Part shown: positions 38,740 through 47,819 of the stretch, piece by piece | Layout of the letters: every line of letters starts with the position of its first letter | Position numbering within the stretch: position 1 is the stretch's first letter | Made by a program: the position numbers and the translations under genes | Notes under the pieces: model-generated | The model's database searches: none | Told to the model about the DNA's origin: nothing | The model's input: the letters and a program-made list of their open reading frames with translations, nothing else | From: Gemmatimonadales bacterium | GTDB lineage: Bacteria; Gemmatimonadota; Gemmatimonadetes; Palauibacterales; Palauibacteraceae | Assembly (NCBI GenBank): GCA_009838765.1 | Contig: VXQX01000080.1 | Location: 171,403-228,086, forward strand | Direction: 5' to 3' | DNA length: 56,684 nt

Positions 38740-39987
38740 CTAGAGGAGGCGGGAAGGGTCGTAGCCCACGCCCCGCAGGATACGTTCCACCGCCTCGCCG
38801 AGCTTCGAGTTCGGCGTGGAGGCGCCCGCCGTGATGCCGATGCTGATGTTTCCGTCCGGCAGCCAGGCGTCCTCCGTCACCGTCTCATCGGTTCCCAGCG
38901 GCTTGTGGGTGATGCGCCCGCGCACGGTGTCGATGCAGGCGGCGTCCTCGATGTGATATGTCGTCGTGTACAGGCTGCAGAGGTACGCGAGCTGGTTCGT
39001 GTTCGAGGAGTTGTAGCCTCCGATCACGACCATGAGGTCCGGCGGGTCCTCCATCATGTCCTTGACGGCGTCCTGCCGCTTCTGGGTCGCCGAGCAGATC
39101 GTGTCGAAGCTGCGGAAGCGGTCCGGCATCTCCTCCGACCCCCAGCGGTCCGCGATCGCCTCGCCGAGTTTCGCCGCGATGGCCAGCGACTCGGAAGCCA
39201 GCATCGTCGTCTGGTTGGCGACGCCGATCTTCTCGAGGTGGAGGTCGGGGTCGAACCCCTCCGACACCGATTCGGCGAACAACCGCATGAAGGAAGCGCG
39301 CTCCTCTTCTCCGCGGATATACGAGCAGACGAATTGGGCCTGCTCCATGTCGCGAACGATGAGGAACTTCCCGCCTCCGTGTTTCAGGACCTGCGAACTG
39401 GTCGCCCGCGTCTCCTCGTGCCAGTGCTTGCCGTGGATGACGGAGGTGAACCCGTCGCGGGCGTAGCCGTCCACCCGTTTCCATACGTTGAGCACCGAGC
39501 CGCACGTCGTGTCGACGAGAATGCAGTCGAGGGCGCGCAACGCCTCGAAGTCGTGCAGCGTGACGCCGAAGGCCGGAATGATCACGACGTCGTCGACGGT
39601 GACGCCGCTGAAGTCGAACTCCCCGGCGTCGGAAGGATAGAGGAACTCGATCTCCATCTCCCGAAGCCGGCGGTTCACGTGCGGGTTGTGGATGATCTCG
39701 CCGACGAGCAGGATCCGCCGGTCCGGGAACTTGCGGCGCGACTCGTACGCGTAGTCCACCGCGCGGTCCACCCCGTAGCAGAACCCGGAACTCTTCGCGA
39801 GACGCAGGAGGATCCGCCCGGCCTGAAGCTCGAAGTCCCGCTCCCTGATGAGGGAGACGATGGCGCTCCCGTACTCGAAATCGATTACCGGCTGGATCTC
39901 CTTCTTCAGACCCAATCCGCGCCGGTAGTAGCGTTCCTCCGCGGTCGACGCCTTGCGACCGCCCGCACTCAGTGTCTGTTTCGCCAT
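38740..39987 (-). CDS. ispH: 4-hydroxy-3-methylbut-2-enyl diphosphate reductase, long form
   Basis: A 415-residue IspH, the last enzyme of the MEP isoprenoid pathway, making IPP and DMAPP. It is the long form known from cyanobacteria, plants and some other phyla, about 100 residues more than E. coli IspH. The three [4Fe-4S] cysteines are seen at C70 (LAKSSGFCYGVDRAV), C162 (ILVDTTCGSVLNVW) and C298 (FDTICSATQKRQ). The substrate-site histidines HNPHVNRR and VIHGKHWHEE and the Ser/Asn motif GGYNSSNTNQLA are present. Start ATG 39987. The pathway supplies the menaquinone side chain that UbiE's product needs. Confidence 0.95.
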   Translation of the reverse strand: MAKQTLSAGGRKASTAEERYYRRGLGLKKEIQPVIDFEYGSAIVSLIRERDFELQAGRILLRLAKSSGFCYGVDRAVDYAYESRRKFPDRRILLVGEIIHNPHVNRRLREMEIEFLYPSDAGEFDFSGVTVDDVVIIPAFGVTLHDFEALRALDCILVDTTCGSVLNVWKRVDGYARDGFTSVIHGKHWHEETRATSSQVLKHGGGKFLIVRDMEQAQFVCSYIRGEEERASFMRLFAESVSEGFDPDLHLEKIGVANQTTMLASESLAIAAKLGEAIADRWGSEEMPDRFRSFDTICSATQKRQDAVKDMMEDPPDLMVVIGGYNSSNTNQLAYLCSLYTTTYHIEDAACIDTVRGRITHKPLGTDETVTEDAWLPDGNISIGITAGASTPNSKLGEAVERILRGVGYDPSRLL

Positions 39988-40011
39988 GCCCTAAAGATGG
40001 CAAGATCGGGC

Positions 40012-40085
40012 GTGCCTGCCAAGCAAGCGCCGATGGCTCGCCAGGCAGGCACCACCGGCTGCCGGGCTCGCACCACCGGCTGCCG
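40012..40085. repeat. Inverted and direct repeats between ispH and lon
   Basis: GTGCCTGCC (40012-40020) and GGCAGGCAC (40044-40052) are inverted repeats with a 23-base spacer. Overlapping them, the 16-base word GCACCACCGGCTGCCG occurs exactly twice (40049-40064 and 40070-40085), a 21-base period. They sit in the divergent promoter region of ispH and lon. Direct repeats could be regulator sites; no known heat-shock motif was recognised. Confidence 0.55.
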
Positions 40086-40253
40086 TCTTGACGCACACCG
40101 CCCGTATCGGCAGACCTCTTACAGGCGTTCGTTACGCCACATCGGCGGATCTTGGGGTCGTGGCCCGAAATCGGCGGGTCCGAAACCTGCACTGGAAGAC
40201 GCGAATCCGACTGGCGCGCGCACGTCACGCGAGAACATAGAAGCTACACGAGT

Positions 40254-42908
40254 ATGAGCGAAGAAAACGATATCAAGGCCGCCGAAGCGGAGGACGCCGA
40301 GGCAACGGCCTCCGAAGAGACGGAACACGGGCGCCGCCCCGAGTCGAAGCGCTTGCGGCTGCCGGTCCTCCCCCTCCGGGGAACGGTCGTGTTCCCCGCC
40401 GTGGCCGCACCCATCGCTGCGGGTCGGGATAAGACGATGAAGGCCATCGACCGGGCGATCGCGGGGGAGAAGCTGCTCTTTGCGGTCGCCCAGGTCGATG
40501 CCGAAATCGAGCGGCCGGACCCGGAGCACCTGTACCGCATCGGGACCGTGTGCCGCATCGCGCAGATGCAGAAGGTGCCCGGCGGCATCCAGATGGTCAT
40601 CCAGGGCGACGCGCGTGCCGCCGCCCTCGAATACGCCGAGCGCGACGGATACCTCGAGGTCGTCGCGCGAGACATGGATGACATGGATCCGCTCGACCCC
40701 GAGGAGCGGGCCTTCGCGGCACTCTACAAGGAGGTCCACGAGAGAGCCGCTGAAGTCAGCCGCCTGCGCGGCGTCCCGAAGGAAATCGTCGATCACCTCC
40801 TCGGCGGCGTGACCACGCCCGGGGAACTCGCCGATCTCGTCGCCTTCTACACCGAGTTGGAGGTCGAGCAGAAGCAGGAACTTCTCGAGACCCTCTCCGT
40901 CGAGGCGCGGCTGCGCTCGCTTCTCGTGCACCTGCAGAAGCAGATCGGTCTGCTCGAGGCGCAGGAGGAGATCCGCGAGCAGGTCCAGGAGGAATTGGGG
41001 GAGAGGCAGCGCGAGATCTTCCTGCGCGAGCAGATGAAGGCGATCCAGAAAGAGCTGGGCGAGGACATCGACTCCCAGGAGGCGAGCGACCTTCGCGAGC
41101 GCATCGAGGCGCTCGAGTTGCCGGAGGAGGCACGCCGGGAAGTCGACCGCGAGCTTCGGCGTCTCGAACGCATCCCGCGCGAATCGGCGGAGGCTCAGGT
41201 CGTAAGGACGTACCTGGAGATCGTCGCGGACCTTCCCTGGTCGGAGACGACCGAGGAACAACTGGACATCCCGCGCGCCGAGGAGATCCTGGAACGGGAC
41301 CACTACGGGCTGCGCGACGTGAAGGACCGGGTCCTCGATTTCCTCGCGGTGCGGAAGCTCCAGGAAGAGACGCGGTTGCGCGAAGCTCGCGAAGCCGCCG
41401 AATCGGAGGAGGAGGAGGACGCGGAGGTCGACGCGGACGGCGACGGCGCGGAGACCGGAGCGTCGGGGAACGGCGACGCGGAGAGCGAGGCGGAGGCGGC
41501 GGCCCCCGACGGGTCCGATGGATCCGATGGATCCGATGGAGAAGAATCCGACGAGGCCGGGACCGACTCGGTACCGGGATATGACGACGACCGCGCGGGG
41601 GAGACGCTGCTCTTCGTCGGACCGCCGGGCGTGGGCAAGACCTCGATCGCCCGTTCCATCGCCGACGCCATGGGCCGCAAGTACGTCCGCGTGTCGCTGG
41701 GTGGGGCGCGCGACGAGGCGGACATCCGGGGACACCGGCGCACGTACGTGGGCGCGATGGCCGGCCGCATCATTGAGGGGCTGAAGCGGGCGGGAACGAA
41801 GAACCCCGTGTTCCTCCTGGATGAGATCGACAAGCTGGGCGTGTCCTTCCAGGGCGACCCCTCGGCCGCGCTGATGGAGGTGCTCGATCCCGCGCAGAAC
41901 GAGTCGTTCGTGGATCACTACCTCGGGGTGCCGTTCGACCTCTCCGAGGTGCTCTTCATCGCCACGGCGAACGTCTTCGAACAGATCCCGGGACCCCTGC
42001 GCGACCGGATGGAGGCGATCGAGTTCCGCGGCTACACGGAAGCCGAAAAGCTGGAGATAGCGCGCCGCTTCCTCCTGCCCCGGCAGAAGCGACGGAACGG
42101 CCTGCTCCCCGAGCAGGTCGAGGTCGATGAGGACGCGATTCGCGCGGTCATCACCCGCTACACGCGCGAGGCCGGCGTGCGGCAGCTCGAACGCGAACTC
42201 GGTTCGGTCTGCCGGAAGTCCGCGCGAAAGATCGCGACGGGATCCGCCGAGGCGGCCGTGGGCGCGGACGACCTGCGTGAACTGCTGGGCCGGCCGAAGG
42301 TGCATGCCGCCGAAAAGATGGAGCAGGACGCGGTCGGCGTGGCTACGGGCATGTTCTACACGCCCGTGGGCGGTGACATCATGCTCGTCGAGACGAGGGT
42401 CCTGAAGGGCAAGGAGGGGCTCGTCCTCACGGGGCAGCTCGGCGACGTCATGAAGGAGAGCGCGCAGGCCGCGCTCACCTTCGCGCGCAGCCATGCGAAC
42501 GGGCTCGATCTCACGGAGGAACGGCTACGGGATCACGAGATTCACATCCATGTCCCGGCCGGAGCCATCCCCAAGGAGGGACCGTCGGCGGGGATCGCCA
42601 TGGCGGTGGCGCTCGTGAGCGCCCTGGGCGACCACCCCGTGCGGCACGACGTCGCCATGACGGGCGAGATCACGCTGTCCGGACGGGTGCTCCCGATCGG
42701 CGGCGTGAAGGAGAAGGTGCTCGGGGCGGCGCGCGCGGGGATCAACGAGATCATCCTTCCGGCGGTCAACGAGGGCGACCTGGAGGATCTCCCGGATCAC
42801 GTGTGCGAGCAGCTTGAGTTCCACCTCGTGGAGACGCTCGACGAAGCGCTCGCCGCGGCGCTCGCCAACGGATCGCTCGAAGGAGGGGCGCTCGCCTTTG
42901 CGGAGTAG
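40254..42908 (+). CDS. lon: ATP-dependent protease Lon with acidic insertion
   Basis: An 884-residue Lon. Start ATG 40254 opens an acidic tail before the usual [15 protein letters not shown]. The N-terminal substrate domain and coiled-coil ([20 protein letters not shown]) are normal. The AAA+ domain has Walker [10 protein letters not shown] from residue 456 and Walker [12 protein letters not shown]. The proteolytic domain has the Ser-Lys dyad: GPSAGIA with Ser778 and GGVKEKV with Lys821, the same 43-residue spacing as in E. coli. Between [10 protein letters not shown] and TLLFVGPPG, where E. coli Lon has about ten residues, there are about 85 mainly acidic ones ending in GSD repeats. It degrades misfolded and regulatory proteins. 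Confidence 0.95.
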   Translation: MSEENDIKAAEAEDAEATASEETEHGRRPESKRLRLPVLPLRGTVVFPAVAAPIAAGRDKTMKAIDRAIAGEKLLFAVAQVDAEIERPDPEHLYRIGTVCRIAQMQKVPGGIQMVIQGDARAAALEYAERDGYLEVVARDMDDMDPLDPEERAFAALYKEVHERAAEVSRLRGVPKEIVDHLLGGVTTPGELADLVAFYTELEVEQKQELLETLSVEARLRSLLVHLQKQIGLLEAQEEIREQVQEELGERQREIFLREQMKAIQKELGEDIDSQEASDLRERIEALELPEEARREVDRELRRLERIPRESAEAQVVRTYLEIVADLPWSETTEEQLDIPRAEEILERDHYGLRDVKDRVLDFLAVRKLQEETRLREAREAAESEEEEDAEVDADGDGAETGASGNGDAESEAEAAAPDGSDGSDGSDGEESDEAGTDSVPGYDDDRAGETLLFVGPPGVGKTSIARSIADAMGRKYVRVSLGGARDEADIRGHRRTYVGAMAGRIIEGLKRAGTKNPVFLLDEIDKLGVSFQGDPSAALMEVLDPAQNESFVDHYLGVPFDLSEVLFIATANVFEQIPGPLRDRMEAIEFRGYTEAEKLEIARRFLLPRQKRRNGLLPEQVEVDEDAIRAVITRYTREAGVRQLERELGSVCRKSARKIATGSAEAAVGADDLRELLGRPKVHAAEKMEQDAVGVATGMFYTPVGGDIMLVETRVLKGKEGLVLTGQLGDVMKESAQAALTFARSHANGLDLTEERLRDHEIHIHVPAGAIPKEGPSAGIAMAVALVSALGDHPVRHDVAMTGEITLSGRVLPIGGVKEKVLGAARAGINEIILPAVNEGDLEDLPDHVCEQLEFHLVETLDEALAAALANGSLEGGALAFAE
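41511..41537 (+). repeat. 9-bp tandem repeat in lon
   Basis: GGGTCCGAT followed by GGATCCGAT twice encodes GSDGSDGSD in the acidic insertion of Lon. A similar DGSDGSD stretch, from separate codons, occurs near the start of the ThDP alpha subunit. Confidence 0.8.
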
Positions 42909-42926
42909 CGGGCGAGAAGCCTCCGG

Positions 42927-43601
42927 CTAGGCGTCCGCCTCCGGTCCCGCCACGTATCCGACGATGTCCTCGATCGCGTCAAGCATGATGTGCGGGCGTT
43001 CGATCACGAGTTCCCGCTCCGAGAACGGCCCCCAGAGCGCGGCGACCGTCGTCACGCCGGCCGCGTGTCCCGCCCGCATGTCCCACACCGAGTCGCCCAC
43101 GTAGGCGGCGGTCTCGGCGGCGGCGTCCAGCCGCTCCAGCGCGAGGCGGATGGGGGCCGGGTCGGGCTTGTGCGGCACGGGCTCATCGGACGTGACGATC
43201 ACGTCGAACAGCGCCTGGTCCAACGCGCACGCCGCCAGGCTGCGGGCGGTTCCGGCGCTCGCCTTGCTCGTGACGACGCCCACGCGCACACCCCTTTCCC
43301 GGAGTTGAACGAGCGTCTCGGCGACACACGGAAAGGAACGGATGAGCCGTTCGTGTTCCCGGAAGTTGTGGTCGATGTAGGTGTCGACCATGGCCTGAAC
43401 TTCCTCGGCCGAGTCCACGAGATAGCCGAGTTGGGTCCGCAGCGGCTGGCCCAGCGTCCTCAGCCACACTTCGTCGGGGGGCGGGTCCTCGAAGTGGGCC
43501 CTCATCGTATGGCGCCAGGACTCGGCGATGAGGTGGGTCGAGTCCACGAGGGTCCCGTCGAGGTCGAAGAGGATCGTTTCCAGCGGGCGGCGCGGTGACA
43601 T
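42927..43601 (-). CDS. HAD-family phosphatase (phosphoglycolate phosphatase/PpaX-like)
   Basis: A 224-residue HAD hydrolase. Motif I is ILFDLDGTLVDST with the nucleophile Asp, motif II is VGVVTSKAS, motif III is the Lys in PHKPDPAPI, and motif IV is YVGDSVWDMRAGHAAG. A helical cap lies between motifs I and II, as in phosphoglycolate phosphatase and PpaX. GVTTVAALWGPF is typical of this subgroup. The product is probably a small-molecule phosphatase; the exact substrate is not decided by sequence. It diverges from phosphofructokinase and lies tail to tail with lon. Confidence 0.88.
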   Translation of the reverse strand: MSPRRPLETILFDLDGTLVDSTHLIAESWRHTMRAHFEDPPPDEVWLRTLGQPLRTQLGYLVDSAEEVQAMVDTYIDHNFREHERLIRSFPCVAETLVQLRERGVRVGVVTSKASAGTARSLAACALDQALFDVIVTSDEPVPHKPDPAPIRLALERLDAAAETAAYVGDSVWDMRAGHAAGVTTVAALWGPFSERELVIERPHIMLDAIEDIVGYVAGPEADA

Positions 43602-43659
43602 GGGGAGCGAGGGTGCCGACCCGCGGGCGTAGCGTCAACCCCCGCAGCCGATGGCTTTG

Positions 43660-43760
43660 CCACGCGCGGGCGGAGCGCCGATAATCGGGCCATGGACGAG
43701 AGGAAGACTGTAACCGGCGACGACGATCCCGGGACGACCGCACCACGCGCGGGCGGAGCG
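43660..43760. repeat. 18-bp direct repeat around the pfk start
   Basis: CCACGCGCGGGCGGAGCG occurs at 43660-43677, in the leader, and again at 43743-43760, inside the first codons of phosphofructokinase. The copies are exact and 83 bases apart, one either side of the start codon. Confidence 0.7.
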
Positions 43761-44858
43761 GGAGAGATCAGGAAGATCGCGATCAACACCGGCGGGGGCG
43801 ACGCGCCGGGGCTGAACGCGGTGATCCGGGCCATCGTTCTGAGCGCCCGCCGCCGCGGGTGGAGCGTGGTGGGCATCGAGAACGGCTACGGGGGCCTGCT
43901 GCCCGACGATCCCGGGCGGGTGACTCCGCTGGGGGCCGACGAGGTGCGGGGGATCACGCACCGCGGCGGGACGATTCTGGGCACGACGAACCGTTCCGAC
44001 CCGTTCGCGTGGCCGGTGCGCCTGCCGGACGGCTCCATCGAGAAGCGCGACCGGTCCGGCGAGGTCATCGAGAACCTCCGGCGGCACGGTATCGACGCGC
44101 TGATCGCGATCGGCGGGGACGGCAGTCTCCACCTCGCGCACCGGCTGTCGAAGCGGGGGCTCCCGGTGGTCGGCGTGCCGAAGACGATCGACAACGACCT
44201 GTGCGGAACCAGCCTCACGTTCGGGTTTCTCACGGCGGTGGCGACGGCGACCGACGCGATCGGGAAGCTTCACTCCACGGCGGAGAGCCACCGCCGCGTG
44301 ATGGTGGTGGAAGTCATGGGACGGGACGCCGGATGGATCGCGCTCTACAGCGGGCTGGCAGGCTCGGCCGACGTCATCCTCATCCCCGAGATTCCCTTCG
44401 ACATCGAAAGGGTGTGCGACAAGATCCGGGAGCGTGAGGCGGCGGGGCGGGAGTTCAGCATCGTCTGCGTGGCGGAGGGCGCCAAGCCCGCCGGAGGGGA
44501 GATGGTGACGAAGACCGTCCACGGCGGCGGGGACGACCAGGAGCGGCTGGGCGGGCTGGGCGATATGGTGGCGCGCGAGATCGCACGGCGCACGGGGAAG
44601 GAGACGCGGTCGCTGACGCTGGGCCACCTGCAGCGCGGCGGCACGCCGACCTCCTACGACCGCGTGATGTCGCTGCGCTTCGGGGCGGCCGCCGTGCGCT
44701 GCGTGGCCCGCGGCCGATTCGGGACGATGGTCGCGCTGGACCCGCCGCTTGTCCGGGCGATCCCGCTTGCCGAGGCGCTCGCCAATCCCAAGCTCGTGCC
44801 TGTGGACGGCGACATCGTGATGACGGCCCAGGCGATCGGGGTCAGCCTCGGCGACTGA
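43692..44858 (+). CDS. pfkA: 6-phosphofructokinase, group with mixed ATP/PPi signature
   Basis: A 388-residue phosphofructokinase of glycolysis. Core motifs: IAINTGGGDAPGLNAVIRA, LIAIGGDGSLHLAH, VVGVPKTIDNDL, VVEVMGRDAGWIAL and LTLGHLQRGGTPTSYD. The GGDGS glycine is the ATP-type residue at E. coli position 104, whereas PKTIDND has the Lys at position 124 usual for PPi enzymes; this pair is seen in ATP-dependent actinobacterial group III enzymes. It is therefore more likely ATP-dependent, without the classical allosteric control. A 25-residue Gly/Asp-rich tail precedes the core, so a later start is possible. Confidence 0.9.
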   Translation: MDERKTVTGDDDPGTTAPRAGGAGEIRKIAINTGGGDAPGLNAVIRAIVLSARRRGWSVVGIENGYGGLLPDDPGRVTPLGADEVRGITHRGGTILGTTNRSDPFAWPVRLPDGSIEKRDRSGEVIENLRRHGIDALIAIGGDGSLHLAHRLSKRGLPVVGVPKTIDNDLCGTSLTFGFLTAVATATDAIGKLHSTAESHRRVMVVEVMGRDAGWIALYSGLAGSADVILIPEIPFDIERVCDKIREREAAGREFSIVCVAEGAKPAGGEMVTKTVHGGGDDQERLGGLGDMVAREIARRTGKETRSLTLGHLQRGGTPTSYDRVMSLRFGAAAVRCVARGRFGTMVALDPPLVRAIPLAEALANPKLVPVDGDIVMTAQAIGVSLGD

Positions 44859-44876
44859 CCCCGAAGCCGGCGTACG

Positions 44877-45488
44877 CTAGCGCGTGGCGGCGGCGTAGCG
44901 GGCGGCGACTGCGGCCCAGTCGACCACGTCCCAGAACGCGGCGAGGTAGTCCGCGCGGCGGTTCTGGTAGTTCAGGTAGTACGCGTGCTCCCACACGTCC
45001 ACGCCCAGGAGCGGCGTGTCTCCCTGCATCAGCGGGCTGTCCTGGTTCGCGGTCGAGTAGACGGAGAGTTCGCCGCCGCTCCCGGCCACGAGCCACGCCC
45101 AGCCGCTGCCGAAGCGGGTGAGCCCCGCCTGCTGGAAGGCCGCCTTGAAGTCGTCGAAGGAGCCGCAGGCACCGTCGATGGCGGTCGCGAGGTCGCCGGA
45201 GGGACTTCCGCCCCCGTCCGCGGACATCGAGGTCCAGAACAGCGAGTGGTTCGCGTGACCGCCGCCGTGGTTCCGCACCGCGCCGCGGATCGACTCGGGC
45301 ACATCGGCGATGCCGCGCAGAAGGGCCTCCAGGGAGAGGCCCGCGAGGTCGTCGTGCCCCTCGAGCGCGCCGTTCAGCATGTTCACGTACACCTGGTGAT
45401 GCTTGCCGTGGTGAATCTCCATCGTGCGCGCATCGATCGTCGGCTCGAGCGCGTCATGGGCGTACGGCAGGTCGGGCAAGGCGTGCAT
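44877..45488 (-). CDS. Fe/Mn superoxide dismutase
   Basis: A 203-residue superoxide dismutase. The metal ligands are visible as His in [15 protein letters not shown], His in [11 protein letters not shown], Asp in [15 protein letters not shown] and the His of the same motif. [13 protein letters not shown] and NQDSPL are residues more often found in Mn-type or cambialistic enzymes. The protein lacks a signal peptide and acts in the cytoplasm. GGAGG lies a few bases before the ATG. It converges with phosphofructokinase. Metal choice cannot be settled from sequence. Confidence 0.93.
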   Translation of the reverse strand: MHALPDLPYAHDALEPTIDARTMEIHHGKHHQVYVNMLNGALEGHDDLAGLSLEALLRGIADVPESIRGAVRNHGGGHANHSLFWTSMSADGGGSPSGDLATAIDGACGSFDDFKAAFQQAGLTRFGSGWAWLVAGSGGELSVYSTANQDSPLMQGDTPLLGVDVWEHAYYLNYQNRRADYLAAFWDVVDWAAVAARYAAATR

Positions 45489-45509
45489 CCTACCTCCTCG
45501 GAATCAAGA

Positions 45510-45525
45510 GCCCCCGACCGGGGGC
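45510..45525. promoter_or_regulatory. Hairpin in the leader of superoxide dismutase
   Basis: GCCCCC-gacc-GGGGGC forms a six-base GC stem with a four-base loop, 22 bases before the sod ATG. It lies in the likely 5' leader and could affect translation or mRNA stability. It is short and may be chance in GC-rich DNA. Confidence 0.3.
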
Positions 45526-45626
45526 CGTAGTGACGAATGCCGGATTCTTGAACCTTTCGCCAAGGTATGCGCGCGGTGACCCGTTTCGCACCTGCCTCGT
45601 CTTTCTCCTGTTCAATCGCTTCAACC

Positions 45627-46772
45627 ATGAGGGGAGGGATCGCGGTGGCGGGAAGGTGTCGTGCCCTGGCGGTGGGGCTGCTGGCTCTGGCGGCCGTTGG
45701 TTGTGCGGAGGAACGGGGCATCGTCGGACCGCCGCTGCCCGATCCTCCCTTCGATCCGGAGTTGGCGGCGAACTCCATCTACTCGCTCCGGTTCGCCGCG
45801 GACAACGCGATCGTGGCGCAGGTGCGGACGATCGCCGAGGTGCTCGGGCTGGCCGCGCCCCCGGCGAATCGGGTGGCCCACGCGCAGCTCCGCGGTTCGT
45901 CCGACCGGGTCGATCTTCTCCGCGCTCTCGAGCCGCGTTCGCTCGAACGCGCGGTGGCGAACATCGCGGCGAGCCGTGCATCGGGCGGGAAGACGCCGCT
46001 CTTCCCCATCAACTTTCTCGGCAAGGAGTTCATCTTCGACGCGTCCATCGACGCGTATGTCGAGTACGGGGACGGCGGCCCTGAAAACGGGGTCCGGTTC
46101 GAGCTGTACGTGGTGGATCTGTCATCCGGCCTCCCCGCGCTGCCGCTGCGGCCGTTCGGGTTCGTGGATCTCATGGACGAGAGCGACGCGGTGTCGTCCC
46201 GGCTGCGGATGCGGGCCTTCGATACGAGCGGAGCTGGGGCCGAGCGCGTCGCGGACTACGTCCTGGACGGCGCCTTCGCATCCGACGCGAACGGAGTGTC
46301 GGTGAGCCTGCTCGGCGAGGGCTTCGCGGAAGACCAGAACGGGCGCTTCGACTTCGAACTCGACGAGTTGCTTGAGTTCGATGACGCGGCCGGCATGACG
46401 TATGTCACGTCTACGCACCGCGTGCTCTCGGCCGAGGGGACGGACGTACGATTGCGGGTCGGTGGCGGTCTGTCGGCGGACGGGTCGCACGCGGATCTCC
46501 GCTTCCGCATGGACCTCGATGGCTCGGCCGGGCGAACGCTCGTGGACCTCGCCGTCGTGAACGGGGCGCAGGAGGGGGAGATCCGCCAGGCCGGGCGCGT
46601 GGAGGCGCTCGTCGAGGGCACGGTGGAAGCGCCGGTCTTCATCGATGCCGCCGGGCGGGGATTCACCGGCTCGGAACTCGCGGCGCTCGACGAAATCCTC
46701 TTCGGCATCGACGACGTGCTCGCGTTCGCGGGCGAGGCCTACGTCCCGCTTGCCGACCTCTTCGCCTACTGA
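45627..46772 (+). CDS. Putative lipoprotein, large beta-rich domain
   Basis: A 381-residue exported lipoprotein. ATG 45627 opens the signal RALAVGLLALAAVGC with AVGC as lipobox; the frame extends twenty codons further, which would spoil the signal. The mature part is rich in beta-strands and Asp/Gly turns (FIFDASIDAYVEYGDGGPEN, GRFDFELDELLEFDDAAGMT, RLRVGGGLSADGSHADLRF) and ends near FAGEAYVPLADLFAY. No family was recognised. It diverges from superoxide dismutase and converges with the reductase subunit. Confidence 0.7.
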   Translation: MRGGIAVAGRCRALAVGLLALAAVGCAEERGIVGPPLPDPPFDPELAANSIYSLRFAADNAIVAQVRTIAEVLGLAAPPANRVAHAQLRGSSDRVDLLRALEPRSLERAVANIAASRASGGKTPLFPINFLGKEFIFDASIDAYVEYGDGGPENGVRFELYVVDLSSGLPALPLRPFGFVDLMDESDAVSSRLRMRAFDTSGAGAERVADYVLDGAFASDANGVSVSLLGEGFAEDQNGRFDFELDELLEFDDAAGMTYVTSTHRVLSAEGTDVRLRVGGGLSADGSHADLRFRMDLDGSAGRTLVDLAVVNGAQEGEIRQAGRVEALVEGTVEAPVFIDAAGRGFTGSELAALDEILFGIDDVLAFAGEAYVPLADLFAY

Positions 46773-46806
46773 GCGAACAGGTCTCGCCTGCCGAACGGAC
46801 GGATCT

Positions 46807-47793
46807 TCAGGCGGCGGCGATCTCGTTGAGGGCGCGGCGGACGAGGACGGGGATCATGGCGCGGCGCCATTCCGGGTCGACGGTGATGTTGGAGAGCGGG
46901 TGACACTGGCGGAACGCCTGCTCGGCCACGGCTTCGATCACGCCGGGCCCGAGGCGGTTCCCCATGGCGGCGTCGTCGACCTTGCCCACGTGGCGGGGAT
47001 AGGCGCCCATCGCTGAGACGACGAGGCGGAAATCGGACACGCGGCCGTCGTCGTCGCGCCCGACGCGCACCGCGAGATTGGCTAGCGGGAAATCGATGGC
47101 CGCGCGGGGCCGGAGTTTCTGGAACGCGACCCGCGTACCCGGGGGCGGCCGCGGAACCCGGATCGCCACGACGAGTTCGCCTCTCCCCATGGACCGGTTC
47201 CAGATCCCGTCGGACGTGAAGAAGCGCCGGATCGGCACGTCGCGCGTCCCGTCCTCGTCGGCGACCTCGATGACTGCGTCGAGCACCGCAAGGACCGGAG
47301 GCGTATCCGCCGAGTGCGCGGCCACGCAGCGGGTGCCGCCCTTCACGACGTGGCAGAGGTCGCCGTCCTTCTTCAGGCAGTAGCCGAGCGCCTTTCGCCA
47401 GAACCTTGTCTGGTTGTAGTACGCGCAGCGCGTGTCGAGGCAGACGTTGCCGCCGATGGTCCCGACCCGCCGCAACTGCGGACCCGACACGAGTTCGGCG
47501 GCGCGGGCCAGGCTGGGAATCCGCGCGAGGATCTCCGGATGGGTCGCAATCGACGTCAGCGTCTCCGCGGCCCCGATGCGGATCTCCTCCTCGCTAGAAG
47601 CGATCCCGTGCATCTCCCGTACGCGGCTGAGGGCGACGAGGTGGCCGGGCGTGAACAGCCCGTGCTTCATGTTGGGGACGAGGTCGGTCCCGCCGGCGAT
47701 GGGCATCGCGTCGTCGCCATGGGCGGCGAGCAGCGACAGCGCCTCGTCGAGCGCGCGCGGCATGTGGTATTCGTACGGATGAAGCCTGAGCAT
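46807..47793 (-). CDS. FAD-binding molybdopterin dehydrogenase subunit (4-hydroxybenzoyl-CoA reductase beta type)
   Basis: A 328-residue medium subunit of the xanthine-oxidase superfamily. ATG 47793 gives the usual MLRLHPYEYHMPRALDEAL start. FAD is bound by PIAGGTDLVPNMK and by RRVGTIGGNVCLD. After this motif comes a cysteine-rich loop with Cys 123, 139, 147 and 156; spacing 16, 8 and 9 is the same as that of the extra [4Fe-4S] cluster in the beta subunit of Thauera 4-hydroxybenzoyl-CoA reductase, as I recall it. The large molybdenum subunit and the 2Fe-2S subunit are not in this window, so it is either an orphan or its partners are elsewhere. Confidence 0.85.
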   Translation of the reverse strand: MLRLHPYEYHMPRALDEALSLLAAHGDDAMPIAGGTDLVPNMKHGLFTPGHLVALSRVREMHGIASSEEEIRIGAAETLTSIATHPEILARIPSLARAAELVSGPQLRRVGTIGGNVCLDTRCAYYNQTRFWRKALGYCLKKDGDLCHVVKGGTRCVAAHSADTPPVLAVLDAVIEVADEDGTRDVPIRRFFTSDGIWNRSMGRGELVVAIRVPRPPPGTRVAFQKLRPRAAIDFPLANLAVRVGRDDDGRVSDFRLVVSAMGAYPRHVGKVDDAAMGNRLGPGVIEAVAEQAFRQCHPLSNITVDPEWRRAMIPVLVRRALNEIAAA

Positions 47794-47819
47794 GAACGGC
47801 AACCTAGCTTGTGGGCCGG

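Noticed and set aside
40012-40085. Possible CRISPR array
   Set aside because: Only two 16-base copies with a five-base interval; no regular spacers and no cas genes in the window.
40119-42494. A 791-codon open frame antisense to lon
   Set aside because: It mirrors Lon codons, is rich in Leu/Arg/His, and has no recognisable domain. Long antisense frames are expected at this GC content.
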